This document shows, one piece after another, positions 44,877 to 60,325 of a DNA stretch of 64,000 nt. Position numbers and translations under genes: made by a program. Numbering within the stretch: the first letter of the stretch is position 1; each line of letters begins with the position of its first letter. The DNA lies in NCBI RefSeq assembly GCF_028583425.1, contig NC_072791.1, positions 46,507,368 to 46,571,367 of the forward strand. Reading direction: 5' to 3'. Source of the stretch: Eublepharis macularius (taxonomy: Eukaryota; Chordata; Lepidosauria; Squamata; Eublepharidae). The notes under the pieces are model-generated. The model was not told the origin of the DNA. It did not search any database and was given only the letters and a program-made list of their open reading frames with translations.

Positions 44877-46823
44877 CAGTGTAGCCTTTGTTAGGGCAGT
44901 GACAGGGCTTTAGGTGTGTCTGCCTGTAAAGTGCACTGCCTTGCTGCATCAGACAGATTGTTTAATTCAGCATCCTGTTTCCAATGCAACAGTGCACTCC
45001 CCAGAAGGACATAAAGGTGATGGGCATTTCTTCTCGTACCATCTCTGTATGCAAGCGCTCCTATTTATCTTGTAGACACTGGGAAAGGGTTGGAGGGAGG
45101 CTGCTGTTTCTGCGTCAATAACTGGGGGACTGGAAGAGAGGGAAGATGTTGCACAGAGGAAGATTGGGTTACACAAGCTCAAGAATGAGGTGGCAGAACA
45201 GAATGCATCACTTCTCTCTGTACATGATGGGTTCCTGCTCATATTCCTTCATATCCAAAATCCCATGCATACAGAAAAGTAAACCAGCAAGGAAAAAGTC
45301 TCCAGCCTCTCTCTTTATTTATTGCAGTGGTCTACTATTTTTCAGGGATTTAAAAAAAACATAGGGGAGCATTCCAAAAATGTGAACCTCTATGATCCTC
45401 TACCAGCAATCAGAACAGTCCATTCTATTACTACTGCGTTCACCTACCTTCTTCCCACCTCATTCTCCAGCTTGTGTAGATGAAGCCTAAGAAGAGGCAT
45501 TTGAAATTACTCTGAAGTGTACGTGAGTCATCTGTGGGAACCATCTGCCATTGTTATGACCTTGACCATTCTTGTTTGGAGCAACGGTGACCTCTGATGC
45601 TGCAGGATTGCAACATTTATACATTTCTCATCTGCCTAGATACTCAGTTGTCCAGATTTTTGCTGTGGTTTTTCGAGAGACTAAGTTGTCAAATACATTT
45701 ACAAGTGATATTAAGATGACCTGTTTTTTCCCAGAACAACTGCAAAGCCATCATTAACGTTACTCCAGTAACTGCATCCATTACGGAAGGAATTGCTGTT
45801 GGTCATATTCACTGAAGTTGATAAAAAAGGAAAAATTCTTACCCTAACAAACAAGAACTGTATAATTTGTTGCTTTGGAGCTGGAATGTATAGGCCAACC
45901 TTGCTGTTTTGAATATCTCCACAATTTTTTTAAAAATGCCTTTGCTCCTTGGTGATAACATTCTACTTTTGTCCAGCATTTATATACATGTGAGGGCTAC
46001 AGTACAAAGCAAAGTGTTTACTTTGTTCCCACATGAGGCTATCCTTTGGCAGCAAACCTAACCCTTCCATCCAGGCAAGATGTATGTGCAGGTGGGAAAT
46101 AGTGCTCGTAATTAGTACCAGTAAAGTGCTAATACATGAAAGTACATTTGAGCCAATGCAGCCCTTTCTTTCAGTGTACAGTTGTAGGAAATGTCTGTAC
46201 TCATTCTTAGAGGTACTTTTGAAAATGAAAAAGAAAAAAAGGAACACTTTAACTGCACTTTTCCGTGGTTCCATGATGAGCAGACACAAAGCTGAGAGAA
46301 AGAGAATACTTTCTTTATGCTTCATGTCTAAATTGGTATTTCCTAAATAAAGAGGGCCACCCTAATTTGAGGAGGGCAAAGGTATCCATATGGAGTGTGC
46401 ATTCTTTGTAACACACAGGAAACATAACATTTCATTTTATTTTTATTTACTTTATTTATTGCCTGCCTTTCTGAGACTCAACAATTCATTTTATTCAATT
46501 AAATATTTTAAATATTTTTAACATTTTATTATTTTAAAACTATGCTGTTTTATTCCTCAGTTCCAAAAAAAAGTCCTTAAACACTTTTACTATGGAACTG
46601 CTGTAAACACCTCAACATAACCTTTTTTAAAACCTCAAATATCTTAATTTCTCAGTCAGTCCTTTAGTTTGTTTGGGTAAAGGATCACACGTGTCTTTTA
46701 ACAGTAGCAGTCTAGCAGACTCATAGTGACCCCCTCTGGCTGAGACATAGAAGACATTTCCAACCCTTATTTAGGAAGAACACAAGCACACACATTTGGG
46801 TGGCATCCAGCTAAAGAGTCATG

Positions 46824-46944
46824 GCGGTTGTTGTGGATTTTCCGGGCTGTATAGCCGTGGTCTTGGCATTGTAGTTCCTGACGTTTCGCCAGCGAAAATC
46901 CACAACAACCATCGTTCTCCGGCCATGAAAGCCTTCGACACTAC
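46824..46944 (+). mobile_element. 121-bp Penelope-type end fragment with 11-bp TSD
   Basis: It starts GCGGTTGTTGTGGATTTTCC and ends GCCATGAAAGCCTTCGACAC. The middle is CTGACGTTTCGCCAGCGAAA followed by ATCCACAACAACC, which is complementary to the start. An exact duplication AAAGAGTCATG flanks it (46813-46823 and 46945-46955). I recall both ends from squamate Penelope-like elements; the coding centre is missing. Confidence 0.65.
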
Positions 46945-47384
46945 AAAGAGTCATGTGCTTCTTCCAGCTGCCCAGTTCTCAACCATTAAAACAGCTATTA
47001 CATTTGACTCAATACTGATGACTGCTCTTACATGGTGCCTAAATTTTGAGCATATTTTATATTGTTTTAATCTAAATAAACTATTAGCTTTACTGCTGCT
47101 ATATTAATACTGCAAACTTTGTTACTGATCAGTGCTACTAGTTTGATAATTTTTATTTATATATTTAATTGTTTAAAGTTTTTTAACTGTTATGCTGTGA
47201 ACCATCTTGGTATAATTTTAATGGTGGAAAGGCAAGTTCCAAATACACAAAATAATTGATTATAAAACATAACTAAGTAATTAATTATATGTTTTTATTA
47301 TGTTTTTTTCCCTCACTCTTGCCTTTTTAAAAAGCTGTTAGTTATCAGTAATCGTGCTCAGTTCCAAGGTATAAGCTATCACAT

Positions 47385-47680
47385 ACAAGGCTCTTCACGG
47401 CCTCGGTCTTGCATACCTATGGGACTGCCTCTCTCCTTATGTCCCTTCATGGCAGCTTGGTGCATCTGAATAGGGTCTCCTGCAAGTGCCACCCTGCACA
47501 TGGATGAAATCAACAGCTGCCCATACATGTACATTCTCTGTAGTGGCCCCTGCCCCCTGGAACAGCCTGTCTGAGGAAGTCCCCACTCTCCTGGCTTTCT
47601 GCAAATGATGCAAAACTGAACTATTCAAAAGGGCTTTTTACCCAGATAGGAGGGCTGTATTATAGGGCGATGGTCTCAAA
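47385..47680 (+). mobile_element. LINE ORF2 C-terminal remnant (L2/CR1 group)
   Basis: The conceptual peptide has LHGLGLAYLWDCLSPYVPS and VVAPAPWNSLSEEVPTL followed by FKRAF. These are decayed versions of the conserved tail of L2-like reverse transcriptase proteins. Confidence 0.55.
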
Positions 47681-47829
47681 GAGATGCTACACTAACAAGT
47701 TAGGGACCGTAAACTTCACTACTATTTTGCCTTACATTCTATCTGTTGTTTTAAGTATGTGTTCCTATGTACTACCTGCTGCTTTAAATATGACCCTACT
47801 GGCTAGTTCTATGTTGTCTAATGTCAGTG

Positions 47830-48420
47830 CTAGAACTGCTTATGCATCACCTTACGCTTGGCTCCATTGAACCTCATTTGCCATATTGTTGCCCACTCAC
47901 CCATTTTACGGAGATCCTCCTGGAGCTCTTTAGTTAGCTTTGGTTTCCACCCTCTGAATAGTTTGATGTCATCTGCAAACTTGACCCAGTTCACCCCCCG
48001 TTCCAATTCCAGATCATTAACAAACAAATTAAATAGCATGAGCCCCCATACCAATCCTCCTGGGACCCCACAGCTTACTTCCCTCCATTGCAAGAACTAT
48101 TCATTTATTCCTACTCTTTTGCTTCCTGCTTTTAAAGCAATTTTTAATTCAAAAGAGGACCCATCCTCTTATCTCATGACTATTAAACTTACCCAAGAGT
48201 CTTGGTTGAGGAACCTTGTTAAAAACCTTTTGAAAGCCCAAGTAAATAATGTCAACCAGGTGGCCCTCATCCACATGCTTGTTCACTTCCTCAAAGAACT
48301 CCAAAAGACTAGTGAGGCAGAACTTACCTTTGCAGAAGGCATGCTGATTTCCCCGCAGCAGGCTTTGTTTCTCTATGTGCTCAATAATTCTGTCTTTGAT
48401 TATAGTTTTTGATCATAGAA
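47830..48420 (-). mobile_element. CR1-type LINE reverse transcriptase fragment
   Basis: On the - strand the peptide includes GVPGGLVWGLMLFNLFVNDL, VKFADDIKLFRG and ATIWQMRFNGAKRKVMHKQF. These correspond to RT motifs GVPQGS, FADD and the KW.MRFN..K..VMH segment. The homology continues up to about 48420 in decayed form. Confidence 0.8.
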
Positions 48421-48445
48421 GACCACTGGTCTCAACCATATTTAG

Positions 48446-48700
48446 CTAGTTTGGTGTAGTGGTAAAGAGTGGCGGGATTCTAAACTGGAGAACCGAGTTT
48501 GATTTCCCACTCCTCCGTTTGAAGCCAGCTGGGTGACCCTGGGTCAGTCACAGCTCTCTCAGAGCTCTCTCAGCCCCACTCACTTCACAGGGTGATTGTT
48601 GTGGGGATAATAACATACTTTGTAAACCGTTCTGAATGGGTGTTAAGTTGTCCTGGAGGGCAGTGTATAAATCAAATGTTGTTGTTGTTATTTGGTCAAA
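48446..48700 (+). mobile_element. tRNA-derived SINE
   Basis: Head GCTAGTTTGGTGTAGTGGTA, body GGGTGACCCTGGGTCAGTCA, tail AAATCAAATGTTGTTGTTGT. It is closely related to the copy at 21203. Confidence 0.82.
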
Positions 48701-49427
48701 TATATCACAAGTACATCTACCTTACATCCAAACAAGTGCGTAACAGCATAGGTTCTGCCCATGTTTAGTTCTGTTTTATTCTGATTTGTATCTTTACAGA
48801 AAATGGCACAAAAATCACAGGTTTCAAATGACTAGAAGTTGTTACAGTTTGGTATCTTAAACACCTCAAATAACAATTTTTCTCACCATATGTACATTAT
48901 TTACACACCATGGGCTATAATCTAACACGCCAAAGAACTGGGAGACAAAGACAAAGAAGGATTATGTTGAAAGATCAATCATAAACAAAACAGTAAACAG
49001 GTAAAAACTCCCCTTGTTGGAAACAAGGATAGGAAAGGGAACATGGGGATTTGCTATCCTGGGACCTTCACTGGGGAAGAACAAAAAGGCAATGTTACTA
49101 TGAAACTGAGGAGATTTCTTATGACTGTTTGGTCATGACTTCAGGTCAGAATCTTTGATTTAACTGGCTACGTAAATCACCTGATATCCCCTTTTACTGG
49201 TGGACCCCCAAGCTGTCCATAAGTGCTTTATTTCGCATTGCACTACTGCACGTGACAAGGATAGCTAAAGTTGCATACAGATAACGTGCTTTACATGAGC
49301 AATTTTCACACATTCCTCATCATTTGAGCAGCATCAAGAGATGTTTCCATGTGTGAATAAGCAATTGCAGATCTAACTTTGACAAGGTTTCCATATCACC
49401 TTAGAGTTTCCGACCTCTAGATGGTAG

Positions 49428-49622
49428 CTGGAGATCTCCTGGAATTACAACTGATCTCCAGATGACAGATACCAGTTCCCCGAGAGAAAATGGCTTCTTT
49501 GGAGGATGGACTCTATGGCATTATATTCTGCCGAGGTCCCTCCTTTTCTAAACTCCACCCTCTCCTGGATCCACCCTCAAAATCTCTAGGAATCTCACAA
49601 CCTGGAGCTGGCAACCTTACCT
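49428..49622. repeat. GTTGGCAACC-type MITE copy
   Basis: It contains CTGGAATTACAACTGATCTC, AGAGAAAATGGCTTCTTTGG and ends TGGAGCTGGCAACCTTAC. Confidence 0.7.
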
Positions 49623-51106
49623 TAAAGGCAACTCTTTACAATGTAGTAAGTTCACACAATGATCCAAGAATAATCAAGTGCTGGGTAATCCAGTGATGTG
49701 CACATATGTGTGAACCAGCCCTTAAACTCTTAGGACTGGAAAAGTCATGAAAAATTAAGCTCCTTCCCTCCCCCTCCCCTGTAATTTGGCTGTTAAGGGC
49801 CAAGGGTGTTTTTCTCCACTTCCATTTCAGAATAATTCCATCCTGAATTCATAGTACTCTCCCAGGCTTAGTTTGACCCAGGTTATCTAGGATAAAACTC
49901 TGAAACTGGTTTTGAATACCCAGTATCACCCCTGTAAAATGATAAGTAACAGAGTGTATATACTCATTTGTGGAGTGCATTTCCCTCACCACTAAGTAAC
50001 CCTGCCAGATTCTATGGATCAAGAACTGCAGAGGGAGTCAGTTTCCAGATCAGACACCATGACACCCAAGTAGACTTAAGTCCTAGCACCTCTCTTTTTA
50101 GTAACTAAGTGCTCCTTTCCAGTTTTATAATATTACAGGACTCTATAAGGAAATACTCGTATGGAAGGTGCAAACCACTATTAGAATGAACAATGTTATA
50201 TGCAACTATTCCCATGGATTTCCCCCCATCATCATCTGAGCTAAAGGGAAGATTCATATAGCCACCAAGGATACTAGGCCAGGATTTTGGGATGCTACAG
50301 TCTGGGTGCCATAAACAAGGGCATGTTCTGCAAGAAAAAAATCACTATTGCACTGGAAGGGTGCCTGGGACTCTTATTAACAGCAATGCTGATACTGCAG
50401 TGAGGAAGAGACTCTCTCTGAGGTATGGGTGCCACCTGGCCTGTTGTAAATTTGGCTTGACCTTTACAGGAGGGAACAGCTTTCTTTTGCTTTTAAACTC
50501 AGCCTCAATGCTAGGCAATGGACAGTTTAAAATATTATATATTTACATAAATTAACATATAAAAATGAAAAGGAATATTTTTTCCTTCTGTGGGAAAGCC
50601 ATAATAACCTGAAGGAGAGACAGATTTGCTCTGGCAATGAAATACAGTGAGAGATGATAAAGTCATCTTTTAAGAGTGGGATGAGAATGGAGGCAGGTAG
50701 GGGGGACTGAATGAAGTTAAAAGATAAAAAAAGACCCAACATTGGCTTATTGGCTGGTATTGAGGAAATCCTAGTCCTCGCTAACTTGATTTTCCTCTTG
50801 GGGCTATTATTGTGGTGGTACAGGACCCTCCTCTCCCCAAAATGAGGGGAAGGGGAAGAGCAAGAGTGCTCCTGAGGGCAGGAAGAGCAGAGGCAATGTG
50901 CTCCTGAGGGGAATCAGTCTCTAGACACACCTGAAAGAACGTGGCCTGAGCCTGTGGCTTCCTGAAATCCACAGAGACCAAGTGGGAGACTACCTCCATT
51001 TTTAGTAGGGGATTCAGGAGGAACCCTGTTGGTCTGAGAGGAGGCTGTAGCTCCTGGAAGAGTTAGTCTTTGAGGAGATAGCAGATTTCCTATCGTCCCC
51101 TTCCCT
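49623..51106. other. VSX2 3' flank and likely 3' UTR
   Basis: No repeat or gene was recognised. The VSX2 transcript should extend leftwards from 51107 into this interval. The end of transcription could not be fixed. Confidence 0.45.
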
Positions 51107-56318
<5,212 letters not shown>

Positions 56319-56514
56319 CTACATCCTAGTTTAACGAGGATTTAAAATATAAGTTATTGAAAACTGAACTTTTTTCACATAAATTAACAGATACAAGCTT
56401 GTATGTTTGCTTACACATAAGAATCAAAGGCCAAACAAAGACTGGCATCTTATAATATACAATGTCAACACATATGACTTACCTATCTATTGTGTTCTTG
56501 CTTTTACTCAGGCA

Positions 56515-56700
56515 TGAAGCCTTTCACGGCCTGGGGCCTTCCTACCTCTTGTATCGGAACCAAATCTCTCACTATACCCCCATTGCCAGTTAGATTCCTC
56601 AGATAGCCTTCAATGGTACTCTCATCTAGGACTGTCCATTTGACAAGTTAGGTCACAGGCTTTCTCTGAAGTAGACCTACCAGACTGAGTATTGCTACTT
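56515..56700 (+). mobile_element. LINE ORF2 tail remnant (L2/CR1 group)
   Basis: GAAGCCTTTCACGGCCTGGG resembles the equivalent part of the remnant at 47385-47680 (GCTCTTCACGGCCTCGG). It is heavily decayed. Confidence 0.4.
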
Positions 56701-56731
56701 TTAGGAAGGTGTGACTTGTTCCAGAGGGCTT

Positions 56732-56940
56732 TTGGATAGCCCAGGTGAGCCTGATCTTGTTGGATCTCAGACACTAAACAGGATTGGCCTTGGTTAGTAA
56801 TTGAATGGGAAATCTCCAGTGAAGACCAGGGTTGCAGATGCAGGCAATGGCAAACTACCCTTGTTAGTCTCTTGCCATGAAAACCCTGCCAGGGGTCGCC
56901 ATAAGTCAGCTATGACTTGGGGGCACTCTCCAACACCAAA
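56732..56940 (+). mobile_element. 5S-rRNA-derived SINE, diverged copy
   Basis: GCCTGATCTTGTTGGATCTC, ACTAAACAGGATTGGCCTTG and GGTTAGTAATTGAATGGGAA correspond to the 5S rRNA promoter. The tail has CAGGGGTCGCCATAAGTCAG. It keeps more of the 5S sequence than the copies at 12245 and 28535. Confidence 0.85.
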
Positions 56941-57929
56941 CTGTTCTGGCTGCTTTTTAAATGCGTGTTCTGGTTTTTAACTTGTTACTGAGTGGATATG
57001 TTTGTGTCCTTGCAATATCTGCTCTCTGTTGCTTGGAATCTGAAGAGATAAAGCAGGATATAAATATTTTAAATAAATAAGTGAATTATCAAAAAATTGG
57101 CAGGGCTATGTGAATGGACAGAGGAAGGTCTCATTCCACCTGGCCCACCCTACCTCTACCAAATACCTCCCCATGGCCTGGTCTGATGCTGCAATTACCA
57201 CTGTTGACATCCCAGAGGTAAGAGTAGGGAAGGCTTCCATCACTACTTTTCTTACTGAAAAACATGTGGCAGTGCCAGAACTGAACTGAGCTGCTTCTAA
57301 CATGACAAGAGCAGAGGTGAGAAAAACATTTTGTCTACTCATACACCGTCTTGTTTTTTTTGCTCCAGATGTTCTAGAGCTGAAGACTATTCTACACCTT
57401 GTTTATTCTTTTAAATAATACCCCCTTTCCCTGTAATGTTCATTACAACCTTTCTTCTAGTCATGTGCATGCATAAAATTCTGGGATAATACATATGTAC
57501 ATTCATCACTTGATGTTGTAGTCATACTTACATGTTTAAATGAATTATCACACATTTGGCAACCCAGATAGACCTATGAGCTCCAATACAAGGCTTTTAA
57601 AAATTAATTCAGTTCACACATTCAGCTACCTGCTCTTTATTTCTAAATCCCAAGGAGAAATCAAGTGATGATGCACACCCTTGTGCATACCAGATATTTA
57701 CCACACTGATTGGCCCACAGGACATTTCTAACCCCCATAAGCAACATTACATATTCCTTACCAATTTTTAATCAGTGTGGCTATTTTAAAAGAAAATTGT
57801 CTCAAGCCCTTAAAGCAAGCCCTTACAGCACCATTCCACTTAGTGCCCCCCCTTCTTACAACTATGGCAGGAAAACACCACCGCACACCTCAGCACACAG
57901 GGATATAATTAATTTCCCATTACTGTCTC

Positions 57930-59150
57930 TCTGTGCCACAGGCTTTTGGCTCTCGCTGCCTGAGGTTCTCTCTTTCATTATTTAATGGGGTGTCACAGCA
58001 ACAGGGGGCGAGTGCGTGAGCGCTGCTCGAGTGTGTGCTAGACGCAAAGGCCGACTTCCCATGCGTGTCACACAGAGGCTGGAGGGCGCCGCCTGCCTCG
58101 ACTCCCCCATTTAAGGAGCACCTGCACCCCACCCGGGTGAGCGAGCGCCTGCCTGCGCCTGACAGAAAACTATTAGCGTGGCTGCTTGCCTGCTCTGCCC
58201 CGGCCCCAGCCTTCCATTTCCCATTCCTCTTGTCTCTCCCCTCCCCTCCTTTTCCTTTCCCGCCTCGGAGAGAGGCATCAGCTTTGAAATGAAAAATTGC
58301 TGGCGGTCTATTCAGGAGGAGGCAAAGGAAGAGTCAGCCCCAGGGGCAGCCCGGGCCTGATTGAAAAATAAGTTAATTTCAGTTTGAATCGATGGGCCTC
58401 AGGCACTGAAATATCACGGGAAATTAAAGCGGCTGCTCCCCGGGGATCGGCGCCATTGACCCGCGCTAATTAATGCCGGGGTGGTGGTGAAGTTCCTGCT
58501 CGCTCCTCCGTGAGGCAGGCGCCCCCTCCCCGCACACTCAAGCCACCGGCTTTTTCTCATTTAACTAATTAGGCTGGAAAATTGGGTGTTAATTTGTTTA
58601 GGAATCCTCTTTTTTTAAAAATGCTCTCCCCCCCTTCCTTTCTCTCTCGTTCTCTTGCCTTTCCCTTTCCAGGGAAAGCAGCCACAGTCCCTGGCGGAAT
58701 GGAAATGAATGGGGAAGGGGGGGCGCTTGCTGGCAGATGGATGCTCGGGGGTCACTCCGCAATCTTCTCCGACTTGATTGCTTGATTAGGTCGTTAGCAC
58801 ATTAAAAAATTGCTCGCCGTCTGGCGCTGGCCTGATGAGTGGGACGAGGCGGGAATCGCCTGGGTAATTTATCTTTTTTATACGACGAAGAATTTGATTT
58901 CAATCTGCAGATATATGGAGGCGCCTTTGACACCTGTTTAACATTATCGCTCCGACAGCTTAACCCTCTGATGACTCGCTGGGCGGGCAGCAGGGAAGAA
59001 GGCCCATCGCTGTAAGAACATCGAGGAGGGAAGCGAACGGTTTTTCCCCAGGAAAAGGGGACGGGCGTCCGCTAACCTTTGTAAGCATAGTGGCTCCTCT
59101 AGTAGCTGTAGTAGAGGAACGCTGGTTGCGCTCGGGTTTTACTGGGGAAA
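57930..59150. promoter_or_regulatory. CpG-rich block in VSX2 intron 3, candidate enhancer
   Basis: This is by far the longest CpG-rich, repeat-free stretch near VSX2. It holds no exon or recognisable repeat, but has paired-type homeodomain cores: CTAATTAATG at 58466-58475, CTAATTAG at 58565-58572 and GTTAATTT near 58372. It also has AT-rich islands such as the one around 58865-58930. This composition resembles conserved developmental enhancers or intragenic CpG islands of homeobox genes. Whether it is conserved cannot be seen from one sequence. Confidence 0.5.
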
Positions 59151-59161
59151 ACAAGCTAGCT

Positions 59162-59252
59162 TAAGCATTTCTACTTGGAAGTAAATTTCACAGAGTTCAG
59201 TGAGGGTTGCTGTTTTACCAAGTGTGCTTAGGAATGCAGCCTTAATTGTGCA
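59162..59252. repeat. Short MITE-like repeat
   Basis: ACTTGGAAGTAAATTTCACA followed by GTGCTTAGGAATGCAGCCTT is a member of the common amniote family with ends CTTAGGATTGCA. It marks the right edge of the CpG-rich block. Confidence 0.5.
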
Positions 59253-59854
59253 AGTAACCCCGTTGTCTGGGGCATCCCCTGAAGTACAGTGAAAGGTGAA
59301 GCTCAGGATTTTTCCCAATGTTACAGGGGACGTTTGGGTCATGCCTCAAGATATTTTGGTGCTTAAGAAAATCCAACGGAATTGACAATTTTCTGTGCTT
59401 TGGTGTTCCAAAATTTGCCACCTGAAGCAGGTTGCCTCACCCTGCCTAAGGGCGGGGCCAGGCTTGATCCTGTAATGCAGTAGTTTGAGACGCTAAACTG
59501 GCTTGGATGATTGATTGATCCCATGTATAAACGAGGCTGGGCCCCTGGGGTGTACAGGAAGATGTCAGTTATTTAAAGCTTCAGTAGAAGATGCTGTAGG
59601 GCAGAATAGTTCAAACTAGTAAGGCTTACTGGAGAGGCTTAGGCATAGATCCAAGGAAATATTAGGCCAGAGAAAGGCAGTAGTTTTGTTTTCCCCAGTG
59701 CTGAAAGTTATTTGAGATGAGCTTTGCTTCCCATCACATATACTGTGTATCCATATTCTGTTTCTAGGGCTTGCAGACCTTTTTGGAACAAGTCAAAAGC
59801 CTGAAAACCCTGTCCACCAGAACGGACACCCTGTCTCCAACCCTAGTTTCTTCA

Positions 59855-60312
59855 AAATCAAAAAGAGTCCAGTAGCACCTTTAAGACTAACCAATTTTAT
59901 TGTAGCATAAGCTTTCGAGAATCAAGTTCTCTTCGTCAGATGCATGATACAGAGACTGGTCAAATATAGAAGAGGAGGGAGGAGAAGTGGAGGAGAGAGA
60001 AGATGCAGTTAGGGGGGGAGAGAGAGGGATGTAACCAAAACATTCCTTTGTTAGTATATGTAAACATCTCCTTAGCATACTAGCAAAGGAATGTTTTGGT
60101 TGCACCCTCCCCCTCCCCCCCTAATTGCCTCTTCTCTCTCCTCCCCTTCTCCTCCCTCCTCTTCTATATTTGACCAGTCTCTGTATCATGCATCTGATGA
60201 AGAGAACTTGATTCTCGAAAGCTTATGCTACAATAAAATTGGTTAGTCTTAAAGGTGCTACTGGACTCTTTTTGATTTTGCTACCACAGACTAACACGGC
60301 TAACCCTCTGCA
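59855..60312. mobile_element. Inverted-repeat insertion, probably Penelope-like, with hammerhead-like cores
   Basis: Two arms of about 195-200 bp (59855-60050 and 60080-60279) are near-perfect inverted copies around a loop of about 30 bp. The right arm continues with ACAGACTAACACGGCTAACC to 60312. A 13-bp duplication CCTAGTTTCTTCA (59842-59854 and 60313-60325) proves a single insertion. The right arm has CTGATGA (60194-60200), a 5-bp stem (60202-60206 with 60212-60216) and GAAA (60217-60220). The left arm has the same on the - strand with CTGACGA. Assignment to Penelope-like elements is from arrangement and memory of the family. Confidence 0.72.
60194..60230 (+). ncRNA. Hammerhead-ribozyme-like core (candidate, fossil)
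   Basis: CTGATGA, a stem GAGAA/TTCTC with loop CTTGA, and GAAA occur in the order of a hammerhead core. After GAAA comes GC-TTAT-GC, then TA, which would form a very short stem III and a UH cleavage site. Two weak points: an extra A sits between CTGATGA and the stem, and stem I pairing is not evident. Activity is unknown. Confidence 0.4.
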
Positions 60313-60325
60313 CCTAGTTTCTTCA

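Larger units (their letters stand above)
42067..46823. other. Intergenic interval between ACSS1-like and VSX2, left part
   Basis: It contains the repeats listed separately (43015, 43855, 44852), and otherwise no supported gene. The synthetase promoter should lie just right of 42066; no TATA box or CpG island is evident there. Confidence 0.5.

Noticed and set aside
45963-46350. Reading frames of 105-120 codons on both strands
   Set aside because: No recognisable motif, no splice context, and mutual overlap.
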